In this document: in pieces, positions 42,962 through 52,000 of the stretch | Position numbering within the stretch: position 1 is the stretch's first letter | Layout of the letters: the number at the start of each line of letters is the position of its first letter | DNA from: JAEINY01 sp942490535 | GTDB lineage: Bacteria; Bacteroidota; Bacteroidia; Bacteroidales; Marinilabiliaceae | Assembly: GCA_942490535.1 (NCBI GenBank) | Contig: CALNXQ010000005.1 | Span: 124,001-188,000 of the forward strand | DNA length: 64,000 nucleotides | Direction: 5' to 3' | The notes under the pieces: model-generated | The model's database searches: none | What the model was told of the DNA's origin: nothing | What the model saw: the letters and a program-made list of their open reading frames with translations, nothing else | Program-made: the position numbers and the translations under genes

Positions 42962-43106
42962 AAAGAAAAGTGCTCAAAAAAATCACAATCCTTAAAATTT
43001 ATTTTACCCTAACTTCTAATTATTAACTAATTACACATAAACCCCAGGTATTCAAACGTAATTTTAACGTTTTGTTATATTTTTAACTTTTAAGGCCCGA
43101 TTAAAA

Positions 43107-43136
43107 AATAACCCGGACAGTGTAATCCGGGTTATT
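43107..43136 (-). terminator. Terminator of manA
   Basis: AATAACCCGGA-cagtgtaa-TCCGGGTTATT, followed by a T-run on the minus strand, 21 bp beyond the manA stop. Confidence 0.88.
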
Positions 43137-43157
43137 GAACGATTTCAGGTTACATTT

Positions 43158-44138
43158 CTAGATATAGACTTCCAAAACTTTTGTTTTCTCAGCTGGCTTC
43201 AGAATAATCGTGCGCAATTCAGCAGGCACAAGCACTGTTTCCCCCGTATTCACCCGTTCCGTCTTTCCATCGCCATACTCAATGTCAAAACTACCCTCAG
43301 AACACATGTAAATCAGGAATGAATCCAAGGCGTAAAAATCCTTTCGTATCGCCTGATCAAACTCCAGCACATTTGTTTTGAAGTATTCACACTTCACAAC
43401 TTCGGCTGTTTCATTAGTCACCGTGTTGTATTCGGTTTTTAACCCCTCGTAATATTTATAATCGATGGCATCCAATGCTTGCTCCGTATGCAATTCACGG
43501 GTATTCCCCTGTTCATCTTTCCGGTCAAAGTCGTAAATGCGATAGGTTACATCCGATGTTTGTTGAATTTCTGCCAATAGGATACCTTTACCAATGGCAT
43601 GCACCCGACCAGCCGGGATAAAAAACACATCGCCAGGTTCCACTTTGTGCGAAGCCAAAATCTCGACGAGCGTGTTTTCTTTCAAATGTTTCAAGTATGT
43701 TTGTTTATTCACATCTTTACTGAAACCGGAAATTAATGAAGCCCCGTCATCAGCTTGCATCACGTACCACATTTCCGTTTTGCCAAATGAATTGTGGCGC
43801 TCTTCAGCTAATTTATCATCGGGATGCACTTGGATGGACAGCACATCATTGGCATCGATAAACTTGATCAACAATGGGAATTCATTACCATATTGTTGAT
43901 ATATTTTATCACCAACCAGGTCGCCCATGTATATTTCAAGAATCTCATTTAAGGTATTACCTTTCAAAAATCCATTTTCCACGATGGATACGTTTCCTGG
44001 AACACCGGAAATTTCCCAACTTTCACCGGCATTGGGTAGTGGCGAAAAATCTTTTCCCAAGGCCGTTTTTAACTTTTCACCGCCCCATATTTTATCTTTC
44101 AGGATAGGCGTAAATTTGATTGGATATAATACACTCAT
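43158..44138 (-). CDS. manA: Mannose-6-phosphate isomerase, type I
   Basis: Interconverts mannose 6-phosphate and fructose 6-phosphate, linking glycolysis to mannose-containing glycans. Zinc cupin motifs: FLIKFIDANDVLSIQVHPDD, KTEMWYVM, and AGRVHAIGKGILLAEIQ. 326 residues, the short Firmicutes/Bacteroidota form. Monocistronic with its own terminator. Confidence 0.93.
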   Translation of the reverse strand: MSVLYPIKFTPILKDKIWGGEKLKTALGKDFSPLPNAGESWEISGVPGNVSIVENGFLKGNTLNEILEIYMGDLVGDKIYQQYGNEFPLLIKFIDANDVLSIQVHPDDKLAEERHNSFGKTEMWYVMQADDGASLISGFSKDVNKQTYLKHLKENTLVEILASHKVEPGDVFFIPAGRVHAIGKGILLAEIQQTSDVTYRIYDFDRKDEQGNTRELHTEQALDAIDYKYYEGLKTEYNTVTNETAEVVKCEYFKTNVLEFDQAIRKDFYALDSFLIYMCSEGSFDIEYGDGKTERVNTGETVLVPAELRTIILKPAEKTKVLEVYI

Positions 44139-44182
44139 AGCAGTTAATATTTGCTACAAATATACTGACAATCAAATCAACT

Positions 44183-44219
44183 ATAAATGTAACGATTGTT
44201 CAAAAACGTTAACATTTAT
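44183..44219. other. Hairpin between manA and engB
   Basis: ATAAATGT-AACG pairs with CGTT-A-ACATTTAT (one bulged base, 12-nt loop). It lies 45 bp upstream of manA and just before the engB promoter, where it could affect either. Not a terminator: no T-run. Confidence 0.4.
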
Positions 44220-44235
44220 GGTTCTTCACAAATTC

Positions 44236-44266
44236 TTTTGTTTTTAATTGAGGCCCATTACCTTTG
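44236..44266 (+). promoter_or_regulatory. Promoter of engB (Bacteroidota consensus)
   Basis: TTTTG (44236-44240), 18 bp, then TACCTTTG (44259-44266), a full TAnnTTTG. Expected start near 44272, about 10 nt before the ATG at 44283, which rules out the longer engB frame opening at 44196. Confidence 0.75.
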
Positions 44267-44282
44267 TAGCAAATTGCAAAAA

Positions 44283-44879
44283 ATGGAAATTCTTAAGGCC
44301 AACTTTTTAACAAGTAGTTCTAAAACGGATCAATGTCCGAAACCAGACAAACCCGAATATGCCTTTATCGGACGCTCCAACGTCGGAAAGTCCTCGCTGA
44401 TAAATATGCTGTGCAAGCGAAAAGCATTGGCCAAAGTTTCATCGACTCCGGGAAAAACGCAGCTCATCAATCATTTTAAAATTGATGATATCTGGTACCT
44501 GGTTGACCTCCCGGGTTTTGGATATGCCAAAGTATCCAAAACCTTGCGTGAAAAATTTGGGATCCTTATCACCGACTATATTTCCAGCCGCGAAAACATG
44601 ATGTGCTTGTTTATATTGGTAGACGCGCGCCACCCCATGCAAAAAAACGATTTTGAGTTTATGAATGCCATGGTAGCCAATGGCGTTCCGATCGCCCTCG
44701 TTTTTACGAAAACAGATAAGCTCAACAAAACGCAATACGCCACCAATATGAAGCAATACGAGCAAGAGTTGTTAAAACATTGGGAGACGTTACCACCAAT
44801 CTTTTATACCTCTGCAGAAAAGGGTTGGGGACGAGAAGAGATCCTTGATTTCATTGACAAAACAAATAAAGAATGGTAA
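44283..44879 (+). CDS. engB: Ribosome biogenesis GTP-binding protein YihA/YsxC
   Basis: Essential GTPase of large-subunit assembly. G1 GRSNVGKSSLIN, G3 DLPGFGYAKVSK, G4 TKTDKL and G5 SAEKG are in order; 198 residues from MEILKANFLTSS. The start is fixed by the promoter position immediately upstream. Confidence 0.96.
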   Translation: MEILKANFLTSSSKTDQCPKPDKPEYAFIGRSNVGKSSLINMLCKRKALAKVSSTPGKTQLINHFKIDDIWYLVDLPGFGYAKVSKTLREKFGILITDYISSRENMMCLFILVDARHPMQKNDFEFMNAMVANGVPIALVFTKTDKLNKTQYATNMKQYEQELLKHWETLPPIFYTSAEKGWGREEILDFIDKTNKEW

Positions 44880-44946
44880 ATTCTACATTCTAAGTTAGTT
44901 ACAATTTTTAAGACTATTTAGATTGAATTTTATGGAGTTAGGCACT

Positions 44947-44975
44947 GTTAAGAAATTATGAATTTCTTAACTTTG
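44947..44975 (+). promoter_or_regulatory. prs promoter region with an overlapping perfect palindrome
   Basis: TAACTTTG (44968-44975) is a perfect -7 box. A perfect 11-bp inverted repeat GTTAAGAAATT-atg-AATTTCTTAAC (44947-44971) overlaps its first four bases and fills the spacer back to about -33. The geometry is that of an operator. No matching -33 TTTG is visible. Confidence 0.55.
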
Positions 44976-45017
44976 CATCACAATACACAATCAAAAATCT
45001 GATAAACAACACATTAA

Positions 45018-45956
45018 ATGCCACCCAAAGCACCAATCAAAATTTTTTCGGGTACCACGACACGTTACCTGGCAGAAAAAATTAGCCTGTGTTCAGGCCG
45101 CGAGTTAGGAAGCATTAACTGTTTACGTTTTAGCGATGGCGAATTTGCTACTGCTTACGAAGAAACGGTTCGAGGTTCTCATCTGTTTTTAATTCAATCC
45201 ACATTTCCTCCGGCAGATAACCTGTTGGAATTATTAATGATGATTGATGCCGCCAAAAGAGCATCCGCCTACAAAATTGTAGCGGTCATGCCATATTTTG
45301 GTTATGCCCGTCAGGATCGGAAAGATCAGCCACGGGTATCGATCGGTGCTAAGCTAGTTGCTGACATGTTGTCAACCGCTGGAGTGGATCGTGTGATCAC
45401 AATGGATTTGCATGCGGATCAGATTCAGGGATTCTTTAATATTCCTGTGGATCATTTGTACGCATCGTCCATCTTTGTGCCACACATCAAGCACATGAAT
45501 TTGGAAGATTTGGTGATTGCCTCTCCGGATGTGGGTGGAACCAAAAGAGCCAACACGTACGCCAAATTCCTGGAAACACAGATGGTTATCTGCCACAAGC
45601 ACCGCGCGAAAGCAAATGTTATCGATGAAATGCGGATAATTGGTGATGTAAATGGTAAAAACGTAATCATCGTGGATGACATGGTGGATACAGCCGGGAC
45701 ATTAACCAAAGCTGCGGACATGATGCTGGAGGCCGGCGCTAAAAGTGTAAGAGCTTTTACAACCCATGCCGTCTTATCAGGACCTGCATATGAGCGCATT
45801 GAAAATTCAGGATTAACTGAATTGTACGTGACCGACTCTATTCCGTTAAAACAGCAGTCTGAAAAGATTAAAGTATTATCGGCAGCCCAATTATTTGCGG
45901 ACACTATTGAAAAAGTTTATAATTATCAATCAATAAGCAATCAATTTTTGCTGTAA
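45018..45956 (+). CDS. prs: Ribose-phosphate pyrophosphokinase
   Basis: Makes PRPP for purines, pyrimidines, NAD, histidine and tryptophan; the his and trp genes in this window depend on it. Motifs: MDLHADQIQGFF, YFGYARQDRKDQPR and the PRPP loop VIIVDDMVDTAGTL. 312 residues. Confidence 0.97.
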   Translation: MPPKAPIKIFSGTTTRYLAEKISLCSGRELGSINCLRFSDGEFATAYEETVRGSHLFLIQSTFPPADNLLELLMMIDAAKRASAYKIVAVMPYFGYARQDRKDQPRVSIGAKLVADMLSTAGVDRVITMDLHADQIQGFFNIPVDHLYASSIFVPHIKHMNLEDLVIASPDVGGTKRANTYAKFLETQMVICHKHRAKANVIDEMRIIGDVNGKNVIIVDDMVDTAGTLTKAADMMLEAGAKSVRAFTTHAVLSGPAYERIENSGLTELYVTDSIPLKQQSEKIKVLSAAQLFADTIEKVYNYQSISNQFLL

Positions 45957-45962
45957 AAGCGT

Positions 45963-45970
45963 TAACTTTG
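45963..45970 (+). promoter_or_regulatory. Candidate -7 element for rplY
   Basis: TAACTTTG matches TAnnTTTG, 84 bp before rplY. It lies in the loop of AAAGCG (45956-45961) / CGCTTT (45975-45980), a small hairpin at the prs stop. Confidence 0.45.
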
Positions 45971-46053
45971 CAGCCGCTTTAAAGCAAGCGTGTGATGGGA
46001 AATTAAGCCACACATAATGAACTTAATTTTGAGTAGCACTTAAAAATTTAATT

Positions 46054-46623
46054 ATGCAAACTATTGAAATTAAAGGTACTTCGCGTACCGAGATTGGCAA
46101 AAAGTCAACTAAAGCCTTGCGTAACTCAGGTAACGTACCATGTGTTATCTACGGTGGAGAAGAAAACATTCATTTCTATGCTCCCGTAAATGAATTCCGC
46201 AAATTGATCTTTACCCCAAATATTTACATTATCAATGTAAACATTGAAGGAAAAGTTTATCCTGCCATTATTCAGGATACACAATTCCACCCGGTAAATG
46301 ATAGCTTGTTACACATTGACTTCTTGCAAATCAAAGAAGACAAGCCTGTTGTAATTGAAATCCCTGTAAAATTAAATGGTTTTGCAGAAGGTGTAAAAGC
46401 CGGTGGTAAATTACAATTGGAGAAACGTAAATTGAAAGTGAAAGGTCTTGCAAAACACTTGCCTGATGTACTGAATATTGACATTACTAAAGTTGGTCTT
46501 GGTAAAACAATTCAGGTTGGCGCATTAGCTTACGAAAACCTTGAATTACTGAATGCTAAGAACGCTGTAGTTGTAGCTGTAAGGCTTACCAGAGCTGCAC
46601 GTGCTGCTGCTCAGCAAGGCTAA
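46054..46623 (+). CDS. rplY: 50S ribosomal protein L25 (CTC type)
   Basis: Binds 5S rRNA. The N-terminal L25 domain (MQTIEIKGTSRTEIGKKSTK, VPCVIYGGEENIHF) is followed by the TL5/CTC extension (VVIEIPVKLNGFAEGVKAGG). 189 residues. A terminator follows the stop. Confidence 0.95.
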   Translation: MQTIEIKGTSRTEIGKKSTKALRNSGNVPCVIYGGEENIHFYAPVNEFRKLIFTPNIYIINVNIEGKVYPAIIQDTQFHPVNDSLLHIDFLQIKEDKPVVIEIPVKLNGFAEGVKAGGKLQLEKRKLKVKGLAKHLPDVLNIDITKVGLGKTIQVGALAYENLELLNAKNAVVVAVRLTRAARAAAQQG

Positions 46624-46644
46624 TCAAGATATTTTTAGTTGGGG

Positions 46645-46674
46645 ACCTCCATATTATTCAATATGGGGGTTTTT
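46645..46674 (+). terminator. Terminator of rplY
   Basis: ACCTCCATATT-attc-AATATGGGGGT with a five-base T-run. Confidence 0.88.
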
Positions 46675-46720
46675 CCATTTTTATTACAATTGTTGTTAAC
46701 CTATTGGAAGCCATTAATCC

Positions 46721-47353
46721 ATGATCAAACAATTTATTAACTTGCTGCGATCAAAGAATGCGTCTTCTGCAAACAAGAATGTACCAGAAATGAAATACCT
46801 GATTGTAGGCTTAGGAAATATTGGAGCTGAATATGAGCACACGCGCCATAACATCGGATTTGATGTGTTAGATGCGATGGTCGAGGAAAAGGAAATTTCC
46901 TTCAAAGATCAGCGATATGGTGCGGTGGCTGAATACAAATTTAAAGGCCGCATTTTTATCTTACTCAAACCAAATACCTACGTTAACTTGAGTGGTCGCG
47001 CGGTAAATTACTGGCTGCAAAAGGAAAAAATTCCTTTGGAGAATCTATTAGTCATTGTGGATGACCTGGCGCTGCCGTTTGGCTCCCTGCGTCTGAAGCC
47101 CAAAGGGGGTGATGCCGGTCACAATGGACTCAAAAACATACAGGCCATGATCAATACATCCGACTATTCCAGATTACGATTTGGCATCGGAAATGATTTT
47201 TCACAAGGTCAACAAGTAGATTATGTGTTGGGTCAATGGTCAGATGATGAAAAGATCATTCTTAAAGAACGAATCAAAACATCCATCGGCATCATTAAAT
47301 CATTTGCCACCATAGGTGTGGCGCGAACCATGAATCAATTCAATAAAAAATAA
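46721..47353 (+). CDS. pth: Peptidyl-tRNA hydrolase
   Basis: Rescues peptidyl-tRNA. The conserved start is MKYLIVGLGNIG at 46790, with catalytic His20 counted from there in EHTRHNIGFDV; the frame extends 23 residues upstream to 46721. Many Bacteroidota Pth proteins carry such an extension, so I keep the long form, but 46790 is a real alternative. Further motifs: KPNTYVNLSG, VDDLALPFG and GGDAGHNGLKNI. Ends 3 bp before the S4 gene. Confidence 0.94.
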   Translation: MIKQFINLLRSKNASSANKNVPEMKYLIVGLGNIGAEYEHTRHNIGFDVLDAMVEEKEISFKDQRYGAVAEYKFKGRIFILLKPNTYVNLSGRAVNYWLQKEKIPLENLLVIVDDLALPFGSLRLKPKGGDAGHNGLKNIQAMINTSDYSRLRFGIGNDFSQGQQVDYVLGQWSDDEKIILKERIKTSIGIIKSFATIGVARTMNQFNKK

Positions 47354-47356
47354 CGC

Positions 47357-47770
47357 ATGGCAGTAGGAGATAGCGTTCGTATTGATAAGTTTCTATGGGC
47401 GGTACGACTTTTTAAAACCCGCAGTATATCAGCTGAAGCCTGTAAAAAGAATCGCATCAGCATTGGCGGTCAATGGGTCAAATCATCTCGATTAGTTAAG
47501 GTTGGTGAAGTGTTTGAAGTACGCGTGCCACCAATTACACGCTCCTATGAAATAGTAGATCTGGCAGAGAAACGGATGGGAGCCAAACTTGTTCCTGACT
47601 TTATAAAAGATGTGACCACCGCCGATCAGCTGGAAACATTAGAACTCGCCAAAATGGCACTTAACCTTTCAAGACCTCGCGGCATGGGGCGCCCTACCAA
47701 AAAGGACCGACGGGATTTAGACCGGTTGCAGGAAGGCGATTGGGAAGATGCAGAAGAGAACATGGATTAG
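47357..47770 (+). CDS. S4-domain RNA-binding protein, HslR/Hsp15-like
   Basis: 137 residues. The S4 fold is at the N-terminus (VRIDKFLWAVRLFKTRSISAEACKKNRI, then GGQWVKSSRLVKVGEVFEVR). A basic C-terminal tail follows (RPRGMGRPTKKDRRDLDRL). Hsp15 homologues rescue stalled 50S-nascent chain complexes, a good functional match with the adjacent pth. Confidence 0.88.
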   Translation: MAVGDSVRIDKFLWAVRLFKTRSISAEACKKNRISIGGQWVKSSRLVKVGEVFEVRVPPITRSYEIVDLAEKRMGAKLVPDFIKDVTTADQLETLELAKMALNLSRPRGMGRPTKKDRRDLDRLQEGDWEDAEENMD

Positions 47771-47843
47771 GTCTAAGGCTAAATTTAAAAATAGCACAGC
47801 ACCTAGAGATAATTTTCACTGAATTGATTTAAAAATAAATACA

Positions 47844-48389
47844 ATGATTATAGCCAGGCAAAAAAAACAAGAAAACATCATTGAATATGTATTGTACATG
47901 TGGCAGGTAGAAGACTTGATTCGTGCCAATAAACTGGACATGTCAAGCATTGAAGCGAACATCATTAAGGCCTATAATCAACCAGAAGATACAATGGCAG
48001 AGATTACTGAGTGGTGGAGTAACCTGGTGGAGATGATGACGCTTGAAAACAAACAGACCAAAGGGCATCTTCAAATCAATATCAATACAGTTTCAGACAT
48101 CAACCAGCTTCACCAAAAACTGATAAAGCATCCAAATGAGATTGCTTATCATCATCAGTTCAACAGTATTGCCCCCTTCCTCAAGGAGTTTGATGCGAAA
48201 TCAGGTAATGCCTTGTCCAATGACATTGAACTATGTTTCACAGCCATATATAGCTCTTTTCTACTTAAACTAAAGGGCCAGGAACTATCAAAAGGCACAC
48301 AGCAAGCCATTGAATCCATCAGTAAATTCCTCAAGCTATTGGCCTTAAAATATCATAAAGAGCAGGCAGGAGAACTTGATTTGGATTAA
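47844..48389 (+). CDS. DUF4924 family protein
   Basis: 181 residues, all-helical by appearance, no signal peptide. The start MIIARQKKQENIIEYVLYMWQVEDLIRA-like pattern is characteristic of DUF4924, a Bacteroidota family of unknown function. Last gene of the engB-to-DUF4924 plus-strand group; convergent with the DCC gene. Confidence 0.8.
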   Translation: MIIARQKKQENIIEYVLYMWQVEDLIRANKLDMSSIEANIIKAYNQPEDTMAEITEWWSNLVEMMTLENKQTKGHLQININTVSDINQLHQKLIKHPNEIAYHHQFNSIAPFLKEFDAKSGNALSNDIELCFTAIYSSFLLKLKGQELSKGTQQAIESISKFLKLLALKYHKEQAGELDLD

Positions 48390-48398
48390 AATGAATAC

Positions 48399-48791
48399 TT
48401 AGGGAAGGGGCGATCTAATCTGACACGATTTTCGCCTTCCCAAAAACCAATACCGATGACGTGCCACCCAGGCATAAGTCATATCGAGCATAGCCTGCGG
48501 AAAAAGCTGCAACAAGGCTTTCGCTAAATTATATCCACCTCCTAATGTGCCTAATATAACCAACACAGCTTTAGCACCGGTATAAAACAATCCATTACGG
48601 ATAACCACCAATTCATCAACCATTTTAAGATGCTCGATGACTTGCGTTTGATTGGGAAATAATTTACCAAAGTCTTGCTGAGTAACAAAAACCAATCGCT
48701 TCTTTTTATTTACAAAAGAAAGCCATTTCACAAGTACCGAGCACATATTGCACCAATCATCATACAACACTATTAACGGAACCGGTTTCAT
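48399..48791 (-). CDS. DCC-family thiol-disulfide oxidoreductase-like protein (DUF393)
   Basis: 130 residues. The family motif, usually DGxCxxC, is here LYDDWCNMCSVLVKW near residues 9-23, keeping both cysteines but with Asp-Trp in place of Gly-x. A positively charged C-terminal part with aromatic residues (WVARHRYWFLGRRK) is also typical. Predicted cytosolic redox protein, substrate unknown. Confidence 0.8.
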   Translation of the reverse strand: MKPVPLIVLYDDWCNMCSVLVKWLSFVNKKKRLVFVTQQDFGKLFPNQTQVIEHLKMVDELVVIRNGLFYTGAKAVLVILGTLGGGYNLAKALLQLFPQAMLDMTYAWVARHRYWFLGRRKSCQIRSPLP

Positions 48792-48817
48792 AATTGCACT
48801 CTTAATTAAAATTTCAA

Positions 48818-49021
48818 CTAATCCACTTCACTAACAAGGTTGTTGTCATTTTGAACATCCTTCCACAAGGCACATTTTCTTTCGCCACATCGCACATCCA
48901 TAAATGATTCTTCTTGAAGTGGTCCACATTGATAAGCAAATCCATTTTTGGGAAAAACACCAAAAATGAAATCTTTATCAGAAACAGCTGTGTAAAATAA
49001 TTCTGTTGTCTTTCGTGTCAT
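48818..49021 (-). CDS. Small hypothetical protein
   Basis: A 67-codon frame starting MTRKTTELFYTAVSDKDF, upstream of the DCC gene on the same strand, 26 bp apart. It has three cysteines (CGPLQEES..RCGERKC) and no signal peptide or recognisable family. The position, balanced composition and lack of an overlapping gene favour a real gene, but evidence is thin. Confidence 0.4.
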   Translation of the reverse strand: MTRKTTELFYTAVSDKDFIFGVFPKNGFAYQCGPLQEESFMDVRCGERKCALWKDVQNDNNLVSEVD

Positions 49022-49117
49022 CGCATATCCCTATCTAAATATTTGGAAATATAATTTCACAAGGATTATTACATATTAATCACCTATTAGCAAATCTTTA
49101 AATTCCAGTAATTTGAT

Positions 49118-49150
49118 GAAAAAAAGGGTAGCATTAAATAAACACCACCC
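49118..49150 (-). terminator. Probable terminator of the OmpA pair
   Basis: On the minus strand GGGTGGT...GCTACCC (with G-T pairs) precedes a T7 run, shortly after the OmpA stop. Confidence 0.5.
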
Positions 49151-49173
49151 GTTCAAAAAAGTTCAATTGTTGT

Positions 49174-50466
49174 TTATTTTATCAGAACTACATCTACTCT
49201 GCGATTGATACTCCCCAAGTCATCTGATGAGGAATCCCTATGCGGGAAAAGTAATTCAGTATCTCCTTTGGGATACAAAACAAAACGTTCCCTATCTAAC
49301 CCAAGCTCATCCACAAAAAAAGCCATGACCATCTCACATCGTTTACGACTCAAGTCCATACTCAAATCAGCATCCCCTGGTTTATCTGTAAACCCAAATA
49401 TATCCGCTTTCCAGCTCGGGTTTTTAACCATTGCCAAAGCCACCGTGGCCAGGTCCACTTGAGCTTCCATATCCAATTGGCTGGTGGCCTTATCAAAAAA
49501 GACTGAAGTCACATTCTCTGTACCGTATATGCGTTTGATGGTGTGAATAATAGTCACCGAATCAGTGCGAATGACGGGATTATCAGCCATGTATTGAACA
49601 CGCTGTTCCACTTCCCTGATCTCATTGGTCAACGGATCATACTTTGCTTTTCCCAACAAGGTAAAGCCATAATTACGATAAGTCCATTTGGAGTGTCGTT
49701 TATTTTTACGTCCAATTTTATAGGAAATATTAATGTTGGAATTCCAATATCGATCATTATTCGAACCAACCAGTACATTATCCAGCTTATCTTCAAGCGA
49801 AAAACGCATGGACGATTCAAAACCAATATCAAAACTCCGATTAATGCGGTATTCAATGCCAAATCCTACGGGAACCACCAACTCTTTTGCACGTGTAATT
49901 TTTTTATAGGGATCCTCCCGATCATATCCCTTTACCACGTATCCATCATCTGCATTAGCCTCCCATATATCCCGATAATGAACCACCGCATCGGTTTCTT
50001 TGTAATGAACACGTGATCTAAAAGCTGTTAATCCAACACCCACCTTGAGGTAAAAGTCCCATTTATCATTGATGGGGCCTGGCAATGCCAATAGCTGATT
50101 GATATAGGTTCGATTATTTATTGAAAAATCTAATAGATCGCCTTCATTGTAGACTAAACCCTTACTGGTAAAGAAGTCACCCATCATAAATTGCAAATCG
50201 AAGGCCCATACTGGATAAATTTGTTTGGCCAGTGTAATACTAGGGCCAAATTTCCACTTTTCAGGAAGTAATGAATAATCGGCCAAATCACTATACATGA
50301 TCAAAGGGCCATAGCCAATTGAAACCGACCATGTATTGAAAGCTTTTTCGCTGGAGAAACGCATGTGTTCCTCAATGATCCGTTCATCCGTTTTCCGTTG
50401 CCCCCATATATTTGATAAACAACCAAACAGAAACAAGAAACACACTATGTGATAGAAGTATCGCAT
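49174..50466 (-). CDS. OmpA-family outer-membrane protein (copy B)
   Basis: 430 residues. Signal peptide ending near IWGQ, an N-terminal beta-barrel-like region (about 45-260, FNTWSVSIGYGPLIMYSDLADY) and a C-terminal OmpA peptidoglycan-binding domain (about 320-430) with SVFFDKATSQLD, DLSRKRCEMV and the terminal NRRVDVVLIK. Paralogue of the next gene, 5 bp apart. Confidence 0.85.
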   Translation of the reverse strand: MRYFYHIVCFLFLFGCLSNIWGQRKTDERIIEEHMRFSSEKAFNTWSVSIGYGPLIMYSDLADYSLLPEKWKFGPSITLAKQIYPVWAFDLQFMMGDFFTSKGLVYNEGDLLDFSINNRTYINQLLALPGPINDKWDFYLKVGVGLTAFRSRVHYKETDAVVHYRDIWEANADDGYVVKGYDREDPYKKITRAKELVVPVGFGIEYRINRSFDIGFESSMRFSLEDKLDNVLVGSNNDRYWNSNINISYKIGRKNKRHSKWTYRNYGFTLLGKAKYDPLTNEIREVEQRVQYMADNPVIRTDSVTIIHTIKRIYGTENVTSVFFDKATSQLDMEAQVDLATVALAMVKNPSWKADIFGFTDKPGDADLSMDLSRKRCEMVMAFFVDELGLDRERFVLYPKGDTELLFPHRDSSSDDLGSINRRVDVVLIK

Positions 50467-50471
50467 CCTGT

Positions 50472-51821
50472 CTATTCTACAATCATCATTAAATCAACCC
50501 GCCGATTTACCATGTGAAGGCCACGCGGCTTCAGCTTCTGAGTATCGGAAAGTAACTCACTCTCCCCCTTGGGATCAATTTGGAACCGATTTTCATCGAT
50601 CCCATAATCATACACCAGTACATTTCTTACCGCATCACACCGGCGCTGACTAAGTTTGATATTATAATCGTCGGAGCCCCGATCATCGCAATAACCAACG
50701 ATCCGAATCCGTACCGATGGATTATCCAGCATCACTTTGGCAACCCTGGAAATAGAACGATGAGATTTACGTGATAAATTAGCCCGATCAAAATCGAAAA
50801 ATACGGACGCAGAAACGCCATCTTCATAAATAACGGTTTCACGAAAAATGGTAGATGTATCTGTAACGACTGAATCCAGAGCAGCAATAATCTCAATTTC
50901 CTTTTTCAGGGAATCCAATTTCTGAGCCAATGGATCGAATTGTCTTTTCTGCTTGTAAGCCAAATTGAAATCCTTATAAGTCCAGGCGGCATGACGTTTA
51001 TCCTTCTTACCTATTTTATAAGTCACATTAAACGAAGTGTACATGTAGCTGTCATTATCGGCGCCGGTCATATTAACATCCAGATTATCGCCGCTCATGC
51101 GTCGCATCAAAACCTCAGTTCCCACATCGAAACTTTTATTAATACGGTACTTGACCCCTAACCCAAAGGGAATCACCACTTCGTTCTCCTTTTTGAGTTG
51201 CTTTTCCGGATCCTTCCGATCATATCCCATCACCAGGTAGTCATCCTCCTCCCAGTCCTCCAATCGGCCATACCCCGGTTGATGGGCATATACATGCTTG
51301 ACTTGCAAGTATTGATCTTTTAAGACAAGCTCTCCATTCATGGAGCCATCGACCAGCATTTGCTGGCGACTGCGGAAGTAAACCAAACCAAATCCCAACT
51401 TCCCATAGATATTCCATCGATCACTTATAGGACCAAAAATGGCAAATTGGTTAAATGAGAAAGTTAAATTGACCGTAAAATCCATTAATTCACCACTGAA
51501 ATACCGGTCGTTTTTAGTCCCGTACATGTCCGCCATCATAAACTGAGCATCGATACCCCAGGGTCTATTAAACTGCTTACTTACCATGATAGAAGGGCCA
51601 AAACGCCAATTATCCTTGGGAAAAAAAGTATAATCAATTACATCAACATAATAAATCACCGGACCATAGCCAAGCGTGACTGCCCAAGTGTTGTATTTAT
51701 TACCTTTTCGGTAAACCTGTTCTTCATCCAGATTGGCAAAATCAATTTGAGCTTGTGCATAATGCGCACTCAAATTCAGGAGAAAAACAATTACGAATGT
51801 AAAAAACCTATTCATAAACAA
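50472..51821 (-). CDS. OmpA-family outer-membrane protein (copy A)
   Basis: 449 residues with the same plan as copy B: signal peptide ending near YAQA, NTWAVTLGYGPVIYYVDVIDY, a barrel-like region, and an OmpA domain with SVFFDFDRANLSRKSH, IVGYCDDRGSDDYN and NRRVDLMMIVE. The key OmpA Asp and Arg for peptidoglycan binding (near SQRRCDAVRN) are kept in both copies. Shared N-terminal pattern shows tandem duplication. May anchor the outer membrane to peptidoglycan or assist a transport complex. Confidence 0.87.
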   Translation of the reverse strand: MFMNRFFTFVIVFLLNLSAHYAQAQIDFANLDEEQVYRKGNKYNTWAVTLGYGPVIYYVDVIDYTFFPKDNWRFGPSIMVSKQFNRPWGIDAQFMMADMYGTKNDRYFSGELMDFTVNLTFSFNQFAIFGPISDRWNIYGKLGFGLVYFRSRQQMLVDGSMNGELVLKDQYLQVKHVYAHQPGYGRLEDWEEDDYLVMGYDRKDPEKQLKKENEVVIPFGLGVKYRINKSFDVGTEVLMRRMSGDNLDVNMTGADNDSYMYTSFNVTYKIGKKDKRHAAWTYKDFNLAYKQKRQFDPLAQKLDSLKKEIEIIAALDSVVTDTSTIFRETVIYEDGVSASVFFDFDRANLSRKSHRSISRVAKVMLDNPSVRIRIVGYCDDRGSDDYNIKLSQRRCDAVRNVLVYDYGIDENRFQIDPKGESELLSDTQKLKPRGLHMVNRRVDLMMIVE

Positions 51822-51925
51822 TATTTTAGCCTAAAGTAAAGCTATGCAATTTAGAGCTTTAAATAAAACGCACTCTGACATTTTTTTATCAACGACAGTT
51901 TTTCATAGACGAAAACCATTGCCAT

Positions 51926-51957
51926 AAAAAAAGCCCTACCGGCATGGTAGGGCTTTT
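51926..51957 (-). terminator. Terminator of dsbD
   Basis: AAAAGCCCTACC-ggcat-GGTAGGGCTTTT with A/T runs on both sides; 44 bp beyond the dsbD stop. It may also act from the other side on no known gene. Confidence 0.88.
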
Positions 51958-52000
51958 GGGGCACCAATAAAAGGGATTACACTTGCCCTCTTACTTTACT

